NCBI RefSeq assembly: GCF_003369915.1
Contig: NW_022881603.1
Location: 21,883,515-21,947,514, forward strand
Source: Drosophila miranda
Taxonomy: Eukaryota; Arthropoda; Insecta; Diptera; Drosophilidae
Length of the DNA: 64,000 nt
Direction: 5' to 3'
Both the position numbers and the translations under genes were made by a program. The first letter of the stretch is position 1. Each line of letters opens with the position of its first letter. A model generated the notes under the pieces. The model saw nothing but the letters and a program-made list of their open reading frames with translations. It ran no database searches and was not told the DNA's origin. Below, piece after piece: positions 22,417 to 34,589 of this stretch.

Positions 22417-25377
22417 TCCATTATAGATTTGAAAAGTGGGTATCATCAAATAGGCGTAGAAGAAAAATTAGTTCCGTATACATCGTTTCTGACACCGCAA
22501 GGACAGTATGAGTACTTGAGAATGCCCGTTGGGTTAAAAAATGGATCCGCTATTTTTCAGAGATTTATTGCGGAGCTCTTGAGAGACTTTATTAGGAACA
22601 AAAGCATTGTAGTGTACATGGATGATATATTAGTAGCGACTAAAACAGTTGAAGAACACATGGATATATTAAAAAGACTATGCATTCGGTTTAGCGAGCA
22701 AAATTTAGAGATAAATCTAAAAAAGTGTAGGTTTGTCAATCGAAACATCGATTTCCTGGGGTATAAAGTTAATCAAAACGGAATAGTTCCTAGTGATTCC
22801 CATATTGAGGCCTTGAAAAAATACCCAGTCCCACAAAATGTAAAAGCACTGCACTCATGCTTGGGATTCTTTTCGTATTTTCGACGTTTCATGTTGTCAT
22901 TTGCGACGACAGCTAAGCCCTTGGTGCAGTTGTTAAAAGAAGGTGGTCCGTTTCCCATGAATAGAGAACAGGTGAAGACGTTTGAAACTCTTAAGAATGC
23001 GTTGGCAAATCCTCCGGTATTAGCCATTTTTAGCCCAAATAGAGAAACGGAATTACATACAGACGCAAGTTCATACGGTTATGGCGCAATACTGATGCAA
23101 AGACAAGATGATGGGAAGATGCACCCTGTGTCCTATTATTCTGGCAAAACAACAGAAAGAGAATCACGTTATCATAGTTTCGAACTAGAGACATTGGCTA
23201 TAATTTATGCATTGAGGCGTTTTAGAGCATATTTGGAGCATAGGTCCTTCAAAATAATCACGGATTGTAATTCGTTAGTACAGACGTTAACCAGAAAGTC
23301 AATTAGTCCTAAGATAGCACGGTGGTCCCTAGAGTTAGAGAACTATGATTACTCCATTATGCACAGACCTGGGGCCAGTATGGCGCACGTTGATGCGCTG
23401 AGCAGACAAGATCAAGTGACGAATATGTTAGAGGATGGTTATAGAGTCAAATACGGTTTAGAAAAGTCTAATTTAGAAAAAGATGAGAGTAGAAAGCAAT
23501 ATACAAGGAATAGTGTAAGTAGAGACAACACTGGTAGAGAAACCTGTGATTAAGTGTAGAGAATTAAATATCAATAGAGAGCGTAGTAGTACCGTACAGA
23601 ACCCTGCGATTGAGTGTGGAGAATCAAGTGCAGTAGGAAGTAGATTGGGAAATAGGTGGAAGTCTGATGATATAGAGAACCTTGGTGGTGATTGTAGAGA
23701 TAACATAGAGAATAGTGAATATAGGGAAAAGGATGGATGGATGATTGAAATTAGAGATTTGAGCCAATGTAGAGGAAGCGTTAACGATGTGGTGGGGGGA
23801 GTAAAGTACATTAGTAGTAGGAATTCAGATAAAGAGAAAAAATGTGTTGAGAATACAGTAGAGAGGGACAAGTTAGAGTTTCAGGAGGAAAGATTACTAA
23901 AATCATTGATAGTTGGGGTAGTAGGTGCAATGCCAGAAGATGTTGATTTGATATTGCAAACAGAACAGATGCGAGACAAGAAAGTAGTTAGGATTCGAAA
24001 AATGCTAGAGGATGGAATTGAAGTAGATTTTGAATTGATAGATGGTATTGTTTACAAGAGGAGTTGTGAAAACAAACTATGTTTCTATGTACCAATGTGT
24101 ATGGAAGAGCAGTTGATAAGGCGGTCACACGAAAAACTAGGACATCTGGCCGCAGAGAAGTGCGTGAGTGACCTTTTGAGGACCTACTGGTTTCCGTCAA
24201 TGAGAAGTAAAGTGGCAAGGTTCATCAGAAACTGTCTACCGTGTATACTACACTCGATGCCTAAAACAATCCATAACAGAACGCTCCATAGTATCCCAAA
24301 GTCGTGTGTTCCTTTTCATACCCTACATGTTGATCATTTGGGTCCGCTGCCGAGTATTAGATCTAAGCGAAAACACTTCCTTGTGGTAATAGATGCATTC
24401 ACTAAGTTTGTAAAATTGTTCCCGGTTAATAGTACCAGCACGCGGGAAGCGAAGGATGCCTTAAGTAAATATTTTGATTTCTATAGTCGCCCTACTAGGA
24501 TAATATCAGATCGTGGGACCTGTTTCACCTCGTTAGAGTTCTCTAGTTTTCTGCAGGAGAGAGGGATAGAGCACATTAAGGTAGCTACAGGTGCACCGCA
24601 GGCGAATGGCCGAGTGGAGCGGGTGAATCGTGTTCTTACTCCTAGGAAAACTGTCAGAGCCCCTTGAGCAAGCCGATTGGTATAGGTTGATGAGCAAGGT
24701 AGAGCACGCCATTAATAACTCCGTTAACAGCAGTACGAAAAAGACACCTAGCACATTGTTATTTGGAATATCCCAGAAAGGACCCGTTGTAGATGAATTA
24801 ACCGAATACCTAGAGGAGAAGTTAGCGTCAGAACTTAGAGAGTTGGAAAGTATAAGAGAAATAGCAAGTGAGAACATACGGTTGTCGCAGAAAAGAAATG
24901 AGAAGATGTATGCCCACAAACATAGAGCCCCATTAAAGTATGAACCTGGTGACTATGTAGCAGTCCGGCATGTGGACACAACACCGGGGATCAATAAGAA
25001 GTTCGCACCAAAGTATCGAGGACCGTACAGGATCAATAGAGTATTGGATAATGATCGTTATGAGGTTGTCGACATTGAGGACTGTCAGTTGACGCAAATG
25101 CCATTCCGAAGTATATTAGAACCAGCAAGGCTTAAACCCTGGGTAGAGTGTAAGGATAAAACCATGGTCTCATGTTGTTAATCGATGAAATAGTATGTTA
25201 AGTAAGACAATACCGAATAAGAAATGTTTAACCAACTGTATGCCTTAGTGTGTAGATCGTGGGCGATCTGTAGTCAGGTTGCCCGAATGTAAGATATGAA
25301 TATTAGTTTATAAGATTTGAATATTAGTTAAAGATGTACTCATCGATAGTATTATAAGAAATACCAATGTACTCGAT

Positions 25378-25410
25378 ATATCGATACTTGTCCTCGACAA
25401 GTATCGATAT
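25378..25410. promoter_or_regulatory. Perfect 15-bp-arm palindrome with two DRE (TATCGATA) motifs
   Basis: Two 15-bp inverted arms are separated by a 3-base loop (CTC at 25393-25395). Each arm contains TATCGATA (25379-25386 and 25402-25409), the binding site of DREF, and the CGATA core bound by BEAF-32. It lies in the non-coding tail of gypsy-2, about 200 bp past the last coding frame and about 50 bp before an AATAAAA, so it may belong to the LTR promoter. The motif match is seen in the sequence; function is inference. Confidence 0.55.
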
Positions 25411-25540
25411 GCCAACACACATTCATTCGAATACGCCGATCAAGAAAGAAGAACATATAATAAAACCGTGCTATTAAAAGTTTACAACTGAAAATTTAAT
25501 GCAGTGCTTCCGGCCGTAATGATTAATGAAAATGACTAGT

Positions 25541-28500
25541 TAAATTTGTACAAAATTGTCGGCCAAAGTGGGGGCAGTAATTACGCTTATTATGGCCGTC
25601 CGATAGCGCTGGATAATTTCCCACCAGACATTCGGGGAAAACTCATTTCGGACCAGCATAAAAAATACATTGAAAATAAAAGCAACGCGAGTGTAAAAAT
25701 AAGCCCGTACAGGCATCTCACGGTTTAAACTGTAGCGAAGAAAAACATGCCACGCGTCGAGAGTTTTCCCCAGAGAGTTTCTTTGTTTGCCAACATGACC
25801 CACTTTCTCTCTCTCTTTCTCTCCCTCTATATATATATATTTTTTTTCAAAACTCTCCTCTCTTCTTCTCCTTAAAAACTTTAAATTTGCAAAATTTTCT
25901 TGCAGTTCTTTTTGTTTATTTTCACTGCCTGTTGTTTTTCCTGTTTACGAGCAGCTGCCTCTCATTAGAATGTAAACGAAAAGGGCTTACCGAAAGAGAA
26001 ATTCGCAGAGAAAATCTCGATTTCCCATGTGAAGGGGTATTCCCCAACTTCATAAGCCACGGGATCAAGGAATCAGTATCAAATCAAGTCCTAGTTTCCA
26101 CCCAACTGATTAGCTTTGATCGGGGTCAGTCGCTCGATTGAGATGGCTAGGATCTCCACTCGATGATAAATGATTGGAAAAGATTGAGTCATCGCTGGAG
26201 TGGCCCTCAAGCTCAACCAGGCACAGATTACAGATTTAGCCAAGCATATTGCTTGCTGCCAAAGATGACAAACGGAATTCCAATCGAAAATCGAGTGCGA
26301 TGAAAATGTTTGATGTGCGAATCCTCAGAGATTTCTCCCCAAATTCTCAATCTCCATCTCTTTGGTGTTCAGTAGAGACCAACGAGAGGGGGATACTGTC
26401 AGAGATGTTCCCTTTTTTCATTTAAAAATTGTGTGCGAAAATTTCTGGCACGCATTTTGTCTGACTTGCCCCAAATGGACTCGAATGTGTGGCATCCTGA
26501 CTGGCTTTCTGCCCCCATTCTGCCCTAATCGATGAGCATTTAGTTCCACATCAACGGCAGCTTTCAGACAGCTGTAAAATATTTGAGGCAATCACCGAAG
26601 CCATAATAGAGAGTGGTTCTACTTTCTTTTCTTATATGGCGTGCGAGAGATGGAGGGAAAATTGTCTGCAATTTCCGCTTGTATATTAAAAATGTGGCAA
26701 GCAAATTGAAATGTTCCTCGGCTTACCTAGGCTCTCTCTCTCTCTCTCCACATACTCGACTCGGATCTCAAACTTCTGTGAGCCATAAATCTTGGCCTAA
26801 GCCAGAGCTGGAGCTCATGGACTCATGTGCCCGGGACTCCTTTCCCTTAATGGCCGAGCAAAATGTATTTATCTAAAATTATCCCCGAACAAAGTATGTT
26901 CTTTGTCAACGCAAAGCTCCTTTCGAAATTTATGCCATCGCCGCACAAAAATAGAATGCAAACACTCGAAATTGAGTTTTAATAACAGAGGAGCCAGCAA
27001 ATACAATATGAAAAGGGAATCAAATGAAATATTTAATGAGACATTAATACGCAGTAATCTCGTTTGTAATTAGAAGCGGGTGCCGATCGACTCTCTGTAA
27101 TTTCTGTATTATTTGTAGTCCAAATAACAGCGTTATGCAGTGTTTGGTTGTGGCTGGGTCTGGGGTTTGTGGTTCTACTTCAGTCTGTTGCTCATATTTG
27201 AATATATATTGAATTTTATGTGGCTCTCATTTAAAATTCAAATCAATGACAAAATCTGCAGAGCTAATCAATATTTTCAACGGAGAGTATGGGAAAGAAA
27301 GCAATAAGTACCGATAGAACAAAGAAGGGAATACCCCCACTCACAGCTTCAAACTTTTAGTGCAGTTCCACAGCTGCGTCCAGCAGGCGTATACGCAATA
27401 TTGGCTCCTGCACAACCCCATATGCCACTGCCATGCACCACCTTCCAATCAACGAGGCAAACAGACTATGCAACCGATAAACAATCCTCATAATGAAGAC
27501 CGCTGTACCCCCAACGGAGATACTCGTAGTTAGCACTCAAGGATTGGAGCCCGAACTCGAACCGGACGCAGACACGCACCGAAGCGGACGTGGGAAGATG
27601 GCTGCCACTGACACGGACAAACCAACTCGATTGCCGCAACAATTAAATGAATTGCCATCACAGAACACACAGAGAAAGGTACAAAATCCCGTTTTCCGAA
27701 TGTGAATGTCTCTATTGTACTTAATCTATTGCACAATTGTGGAAATCTCTTTTGCAACTGTTCTCCAGGTAGTTCATCTTCATGTCCGAAGCGGAATAAC
27801 AAATTAGACAGCGAATGTAAGGGCGGGCGGAGGTGAGGGGATGTCCGGCATTCAAGCAACTCATAAAATATGTATGAACTATGTGCACCATGGACGATGG
27901 GCCAGATGACCGAGCAACCCTTTGATATGCAAAGGGAGTGGAAGGCGGCATTCCCGGCAGCCGAGAATTTAATTTGTTTAATGCCACCAGGGGATTTAAT
28001 GCAATGAATGAAACAAACGAATGCCATTTAATATCTGTTGACCTAATTTATTCAAATATGTGTGTCGCCTGCTGTGCAGTCCTCTACTTTGCATGTGCAA
28101 CGGGTCAACAGCTTGGACGCTTCGTTTCAATCTGTGTCAAGTGGCGCACTGGACGACAACACCACAACAGCATCCTGCCCCATCCATGAGTGATGGGTGT
28201 GCACATTTCGACTATTTAACGCACATAAATTTCCATTATCCAAGGCTAAGTTGTGGTCATTGTTGGGGCACGTACCCGCTTAACACTTTTATCTTCATTT
28301 GCCGAGTGAAAGGCGTCAAAAGCGAATGAACTGATTCTCAGATAAACGAGAGGATACGCTTCTGCGAGGGTGTTTATAGTTTCGGCTCTTTAGATTTCCC
28401 TTCGCTGTATTCAGATCTATCTCTAATCACATTACGTTAGTGTCAGAGTCCAATGTGTTGATTGCCTAAACAGGCAGCCACTCAGGCAAACGAAGTCATA

Positions 28501-30011
28501 AGCAATTGCCTCAAGTTCCATTTCATGCCCCAAAATGATGACACCCGAAATTCCAGCTCATGGCAATTATATTGGCACCGAGAGGCGGGCCCCGATTAAG
28601 CCAGTGGCAGTTCTCCACACAATGGTGGGATACGAGTGTTTCTGCCACCTGGCCTTCTGCCCGCTGGGTGCTTTGCACATTTCCCAAATTAACCTGCCCC
28701 GAAACCCACTCACGCACACACAGCGCCAGGCGGAGGCGTTAGTTTAAGCGGGATGCGTGTTTGACAAGGACAAACCGTCTGTGATTGTCACGTTTCGACA
28801 GTCAAAACATCAGCTGTGAGTGGCATACGCAAAATACAAGGCCAATACAAAAGGCAAAAACATATCAAATACTCCTAAATACGAATATCCTGGCGAAGCA
28901 ATGACTTCATTTGGATAGATTTCGCACAAATGTACATATGTATGTACCTCCCAGATCCATACGATTCTATTGAAATCTGTTTACATACTTTGGACAATCC
29001 AATGGGGATTCTCGTATCTGTTCGGATGGCCGTTATTTCTGTTGTTCTGCTGCAATAAAATTCAATTGCCGTCTGCCATATGTCTAATTATAGTTCATCC
29101 GCACCGATGGCCCGAAGCAGAAAATAACAGAACCAGCACGCAATCGGTTTTGTTAGGTTTGCTGCATCGGGGCATGTAAGACTCAATTATGTTAGACTTT
29201 TGTGGCATATTAGCGTGCAAAAACCGCAGTGCTCTTGGGCGATTGCATTTGGAGAACTCGCCAGGCAGTGGCACTAATAAATTTATAACAAATGACATTG
29301 GCCAGCCTAATAAATGTGGACCTATTAGTCCGAGGCTCCAGGCAGTGGCGAATCGAGCCAATTGAACGCACACACAATCCACAAGCATATACGTGCGGGT
29401 AAAGAGGGATAATGTAGCAGGACAACGATGTGAACATGAAATATTATTGCCCGGAGAGCGAAAGTAGCAGAGGAGAGGTTGCTGATAACAACGACTCTCC
29501 GATCAATTATGGTTCCATGTATGGTTCCTGTGGTTTCTGCTGCTGGTGGCTTGTAAACAAGTCCGGAACGTGCCCTTAATTAGTTTCAATCAAAAAAACA
29601 AGAATATAGGATAAATCAGTGGAACATATGTATAAATTACCACCCTGTCAGGCAGCTACGGCAGATATCTCTCTTTAACCATCTCTCTACGTTGCGATTG
29701 ACTTTTCGTGCCTTTACGCACTGCAAATGTTCGGAACTTACGCACGAGCGATTCCGTTTAATGATGTGACAATGAAATTCAGCAAAAATCATATGGGCCA
29801 TAAAATCACACATAAACCGTGTAGTTAAGGGCTTTTAGAGCTACTAAAGCCATAGCAGCCATCATCCATTATCCCCATACAATGTAAACAGAAATCGGGC
29901 TGATTAAAAAGACAAAAACTGATAATATACTCATATATTAAGTATATTTGCGGGCGGCCAAATAATCCCACGCTACTCACGGGTAGCTTGGTAACTTAAA
30001 TCCTAAAAAAA
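25541..30011. other. Intergenic DNA, no gene recognised
   Basis: Single-copy-looking DNA. Pyrimidine runs occur at 25806-25830 and 26728-26749 (CTCTCT, potential GAGA-factor sites on the other strand). The short open frames, such as 25546-25728 and 27493-27705, show no domain, no splice context and no repeat support. No TE ends were recognised until the DINE-1 at 30012. Confidence 0.4.
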
Positions 30012-31114
30012 ACGAGGGGGAACGTTGCTGCGGACACCGCAACTCTACAGTTATACCCGATACTTAGTCAGTATGGCTCTCCTCCGGCAGACGCCGCTAA
30101 TATTAAACGACACGACAAAGAGTGCGTGCGAGAGAGACAGAAAATCCGTCTGAGCGTGACGTCGGGCGCTGCGTAGCCAGTGCAAATTTATTTGTTCCTT
30201 TTGGCTATAAAAATTATCTTATCTGGTCCAGATTCAGCAATCTGATAGATATGGTCGTTATCTATGATTCTGCGTTTTTAGTTTTCTCGAATGTGCAATA
30301 TTGTGGATGCAACAGATTTTCGTCCTTTGTGGGGGCGAAAGGGGGTGGGGCGAAATTCTGAGATATACGTTTTATAGTGAGATCTAACAGAAGTGCGGAT
30401 ACCAAATTTGGTTACTCTAGCCTTAATAGTCTCTGAGATTTGTGGATGCCCCAGATTTTCGTCCTTTGCGGGGGCGGAAGGGGGTGTGGCGAAATTTGGA
30501 CACGAAACGGTCAAGGTCCGATATCACAGGAGTGTGGATACCAAATTTGGTTGCTCTGGCTCTTATAGGTTCTGAGATCCTTGAACTCATATTTTGCAAT
30601 TGGCAAAACCGACCATGAAACCTGTGTGTTAGAGAGAGACAGAGCGAGAAAGAATGAAATTGTTTTCTTGATTCTGGCTATAATAATTATACGATCTGGT
30701 TGAGATCTTACATTCTAAAACTAATAGTCATCCTCTACGATTCTGCGTTTTTGGTTTTATCGTATCTTTAAAAATGTGGATGCCACAGATTTTCGTCCTT
30801 TGTGGTGGCGGAAGTGGGCGGGGCGAAGTTTTGAAATATTTTTGTAGCAGTGACATATCACAGAAGTCTGGATACAAAACATCGTTGCTCTAGCTCTTAT
30901 AGTCTTTGAGCACTAGGCGCTGAAGGGGACGGACGGACGGACAGACAGACATGGCTCAATCGACTCGGCTATTGATGCTGATCAAGAATATGTACTTTAT
31001 GATCAAGAATATATACTTTATGGGGTCGGAAACGATTCCTTCTGGACGTTACACACATCCACTTTTACCACAAATCTAATATACCCCAATACTCATTTTG
31101 AGTATCGGGTATAA
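30012..31114 (-). mobile_element. DINE-1/INE-1-like Helitron, copy D
   Basis: Same family and orientation as copy A. It lacks GTGAGTTGCT-type bases near the left end, has only a short GACGGACA array (about 30928-30950), and carries a short tandem duplication of the AAGAATAT/ACTTTATG block at about 30981-31020. It ends about 220 bp downstream of the stop codon of the minus-strand zinc-finger gene. Confidence 0.88.
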
Positions 31115-31142
31115 TAAAAAAATATTAAGTATATTTACTGCA

Positions 31143-31148
31143 TTTATT
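31143..31148 (-). terminator. Candidate poly(A) signal of the zinc-finger gene
   Basis: TTTATT on the plus strand gives AATAAA on the minus strand, about 190 bp after the stop codon and just short of DINE-1 copy D. Usage is inferred. Confidence 0.35.
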
Positions 31149-31333
31149 GCTGTATTTCAGTGGAGAACTAGGTTGGGTTGGCATACTATGGTATATAGTA
31201 TGAATAATTCATGCAATGGTCTTTACAATTTTCCAGACGCGTTTTCATTGCTATTTGTATGTGTAGGTGTAGGTGTAGCTCTGTGTGTGGTTGTTTCTGT
31301 AATTATGACCGTGTGTCTATCATTATCGCAACT

Positions 31334-32283
31334 CTAATGTGTAGTCTCGATTATGATCTCGTGCGTGTCCAGGTCGGGCACCGCAAACTTCATGGGCAAA
31401 TAGTCATCGGGTTGCATGTGGGACATTTGATTGACCTCTAGTGCGTCCCGCTCATTATCCTCATTGCATTTGCTCTCGTGATTCTCGTAGTCAATGAACG
31501 TATCGAAAATAGCTCGACAAAGCATGCACTCAAAGAAACTCCTGAAAGAGGGAAATACATTAGTACTTGGCAGTAGGATGGTCGTAGATTCCTTACGGTT
31601 TCTGCTCCGCTTCGAGACGTTCCCTCGCCAGGGCCGCCGCCGCTTGAATCGACGCGGGCACATCGACGTCCACGCCCTCCTTGATGTGCGACTGAAGGTG
31701 ACGCTTGAAGTTTGAGAGCTGGGTGAACCCCTTTTCACAGTAATTGCACTGGTAGGGCTTGGCGTTAAAGTGTCCGAGCTTGTGCTTCTTGAGGTTCACG
31801 AGCTGGGAGAAGTAGCGCCCACACCGCTGACAGCGGAACGGCTTCTCACCGGTGTGTGTCATTTTATGGCGCTTCATGTTGCTCTGCTGCGTGAAGGACT
31901 TGTTGCAGAAGTTGCACGTGAACGGCCGCTCGCCACTGTGGACCGCGAAGTGGCGCTGAAGGTTGACTGCCTGGGCAAACGCCTTCGAGCATATGTTGCA
32001 GACAAACGGCCGCACGTCGTTGTGCACCTTCATATGGCGATCCAGGTTGCCCGAGTTGCAAAAACTCTTTGCACAAAGCTTACATTCATAGGTAGTATTG
32101 TTGTGATTATGAACCTCCTGGCGGTGAAGGGTCTGGTCGCGTTTGCTCTTGAACGTCTGCAGTAAGAAATCGTTCGTGAGTTTAGGAAATACACCAATTC
32201 TTGAAGATACTTACGCGGTCGCAACGCTTGCAGCTAAACTGATTGCCCGCAGTCTCGTCGAATTCAACCTCGATGCCCGCCAT
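31334..32283 (-). CDS. CG17385: Seven-finger C2H2 zinc-finger protein, probable CG17385 orthologue (3 exons)
   Basis: Three exons join in frame: 32283-32215 (ATG to donor GTAAGT), 32156-31597 (acceptor CTGCAG, donor GTAAGG) and 31541-31334 (acceptor CTTTCAG, stop). The introns are 58 and 55 bp, and the product is 278 residues. The first exon ends in the middle of finger 1 (CKRCDR). Fingers 2-6 are CKLCAKSF, CNICSKAF, CNFCNKSF, CQRCGRYF and CNYCEKGF, joined in part by TGEKPF-type linkers, and the seventh is C2HC-like (CMLCRAIF...HESKC). The array should bind DNA, so a nuclear transcription-regulator role is likely; targets are unknown. All splice sites and finger ligands look intact. It is head-to-head with Sin1. 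The match to CG17385 rests on my memory of its sequence and length. Confidence 0.88.
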
Positions 32284-32797
32284 TTTAACCCTTGCTACAA
32301 CATTGAGGCTACTGAAAAAGTTGAGCATACTGTAATTGCAGTCTGTGCATGAGAACATCGCGAAAACTTACTTTGAAACTAAATTCTGAAATTGTCTAAT
32401 TTTCGCGTCTGGAAAAAGTCATATGGTGGACAAGAGTGTGACCACAGCAGCCGAAGAAAATACCGAAAAAATACCACGCCACTTTTCACTGCGATATACA
32501 TACTAAATACTCTTCTGGATCGAAATCGTTTGTTACTGGACCACTTGTAATGGTTATCTAATGCATAGACAATTCAGATTTTACATCTAGTTCATTGCGA
32601 AATGTTCAATTATATTTGGTTTTTGTCATGGACTACTTTCTTTAATTATAGTGTGGTAGCCGTGACTGCGCTATATAAAAATACCTGCGATAAGTCAGTG
32701 GTTCACAGTTTGTGGGACGCGCTAGTGTATTTTGCTCGATGCAGAGATAAATAGAAATAAAAGTAATTTACAAAAATGAAACCATTTGTCTTCAAAC
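32284..32797. promoter_or_regulatory. Divergent promoter region between the zinc-finger gene and Sin1
   Basis: Only 514 bp separate the two start codons, so both 5' leaders and promoters must fit here or overlap. On the plus strand TATATAAA (32672-32679) is followed by TCAGTG with its A at 32697, which could be a TATA/initiator pair for Sin1, though the spacing of about 25 bp is slightly short. A short upstream ATG at 32775 is out of frame with Sin1 and could reduce its translation. Confidence 0.5.
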
Positions 32798-34589
32798 ATG
32801 GCCACCTACTCAAACCAGCATTGGCTGCTGTCCCACATACGCAACTCCTTCATCTCAACCGACGACACCGGGATGTGCGAGACCGTGATGCTGAGCGATG
32901 ACATGCCAAAGCATTATTTGAGAAAATTCAACTCTTCGGCTGGGGTGGAATCTCACAGGCGGAGACCGTTGAAGCCGCCGCTGGCCAGTGCACTACCGGA
33001 CAGAAATACACGCCATCCGGATGCGCCAATGCAGGAAGTGGACTTTATGTGCTACCCCGGACTGGACCTGAGCGATGATGAGGTAATATCAAATAATCCA
33101 GCGATTGGAGCAAACTACGGGCGTGTGAAATTTGTTTTCGTCTAGATCTGCTTTCGACTGGCCGCCTTAACTAACGAACCTAACTATGCACCTATTTTTA
33201 ATTAATTAATGAATTTCTATTTAGGAGGACATGTCGACACACTCGTTCGACATTCAGATGTACCCCGAGCTGGGGGCGCACCGTTTTCGGTCCAACACTG
33301 CCCAAAAGCTGGAGAAACTGGACATTGCCAAGAGGAGGGCGGCGCGCATCAAGAGCATTAACTACAACGAGGAAGTGCAGCCGCCCGACGACAAAGATTT
33401 CTTTAAGCGCAAGGAAATACCAAATATCAAGCCAACCATCCCAAAGGAGAAAAAGGCGAACGATGATGAGCTGTCCGACGAAGGGGTGTTGACGGAACAA
33501 CTGGCTAAGAGCCCCAAGCAGACGCAAAAAAAATTCATCGAGTTCGCCCGTATCGATGGCACCTCTCAGGTAGGCATGCAGACGAAGCGCATCAATGTCT
33601 ATCTAAACATGCTGCCAGAGCCAGACCGCAACTATCCCCTAAAGGTATGCATGCTCTCCACTGCCAAGATCCAGGAGGTGATTGGTTTCGTCTGCTATAA
33701 GACCTCCCTGCAGTATCCAGATGTGCCACTGAAATCGTTGCAGCACTATGGTCTCTACATGACGGAGGACAACGACGACATGGAAGACTTCCCGCCTCTA
33801 GACAATCGCGAGCCTTGCTCCAAGTTTGGATTCTCGCAGAGCGGCGTCCCTTGGCGCCCGTCACCAGGGTGGACTACCCTGGACTGCTGGGCAACAAATC
33901 GATGACCTCCGAGGACGTTAAGGCCACTTTGGCGGATGCAGCGTTAAGGGCTCTGAAGAATATCACGTTAAACGGAGGAGCAGCCGATCCAGGTGGAGGA
34001 GCAGAAGTGCCTGCTCAATCACAACGATATGCTGGAGGCACCCATGCATCGCAGCTTCCGCCTAAAAATCATCGACAAGCGTTTCTTCAAGTCCGACGTC
34101 ACGTTGGGCATCTCCGGCGAGAGGATCGATATCGACCAGTATAAGAATGCCAAGTTCTGGCCGCAGAAAAAGCCCGTTTCCACGCCCATCGATTTGGTGG
34201 CCCATTGCGAGATTGTGGAGAGGCGTCACCTGAAGGCTCTGCTTTGTATCTGGCTAAAGTCAAATTCCTCCTCTTCCTCCCTGCCTTCCGGCTGCACCTC
34301 GGCTCCCATCAATGCCCGCGTGACCACGCTAAGCACGGGCACGGGAAGCAGCAGTGCCGGGATCGCCCACTCCCCAAGCAGTCCGGGAAACTCTTTCGGC
34401 TTCTTCATGACCAGCAATATTCGATTTAAGCACTACGACTTCGACACTGACACCCACACAGCCGAGCAGATCAACAGCAAGCTTAACTGCATCCTGGAGA
34501 TGCTGTCCAGTGAGCTGCGGCGGGAGTTCCTGCAGCAGCGTGAGCGCAAAGAGGAGCGACAGCAGGTGAAAAAGCAGCCAAAGTTGTAG
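32798..34589 (+). CDS. Sin1: Sin1, TORC2 subunit, with two offsetting frameshifts (possible pseudogene)
   Basis: Orthologue of SAPK-interacting protein 1, the scaffold of TOR complex 2 needed for Akt hydrophobic-motif phosphorylation. Exon 1 is 32798-33082 (ATG in AAACATGGCC) and exon 2 starts at 33225; the 142-bp intron has GT and TTTAG ends and is in phase 0. The N-terminus ([18 protein letters not shown]) and the CRIM domain (about 33546-33800) are well preserved, and the C-terminal part contains a PH-like region (about 34200-34540). However, just after the CRIM domain the conserved reading moves to another frame at about 33833-33838 and returns at about 33980-33984. Read as given, the exon stops at 33903-33905 after about 321 residues, losing the PH domain. 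The two indels could be real decay or assembly errors; everything else looks functional. Confidence 0.9.

Larger units (their letters stand above)
19149..25181 (+). pseudogene. gypsy-2 pol, broken by two DINE-1 insertions and at least two frameshifts
   Basis: The protease part has DTGSPVSF at about 19194. RT begins before 20019, continues in a 123-bp island at 21167-21289 (MCVDYRGLNKR and following), and resumes at 22417 with IDLKSGYHQI and the YMDD box near 22617. RNase H (HTDASSYGYG) and a stop at 23553 follow. A Ser/Arg/Glu-rich stretch leads to an integrase with HVDHLGP and IISDRGTCFT in another frame, and near 24640 the frame changes again for the final segment (KYEPGDYVAVRHV) ending at 25181. 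Together the breaks exclude a working polyprotein. The flanking RT pieces align across the insertions, so the insertions caused no large loss of coding sequence. Confidence 0.85.
17831..25540 (+). mobile_element. Degenerate Ty3/gypsy element (gypsy-2) split by two DINE-1 copies
   Basis: Gag, protease, reverse transcriptase, RNase H and integrase fragments lie in order on the plus strand from 17988 to 25181. I could not find matching LTRs. The 5' side begins abruptly after the gypsy-1 target duplicate, and the A/T-rich tail after 25181 carries an AATAAAA near 25460 and a strong hairpin and may be a 3' LTR remnant. Two DINE-1 elements (20020-21166 and 21290-22416) were inserted into its RT. The start and end are therefore approximate. 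It is older than gypsy-1 judging by its number of breaks. Confidence 0.8.

Noticed and set aside
25546..25728. 60-codon frame after the gypsy-2 tail
   Set aside because: No domain, initiates at a non-ATG codon, and I could not link it to the element or to a host gene.
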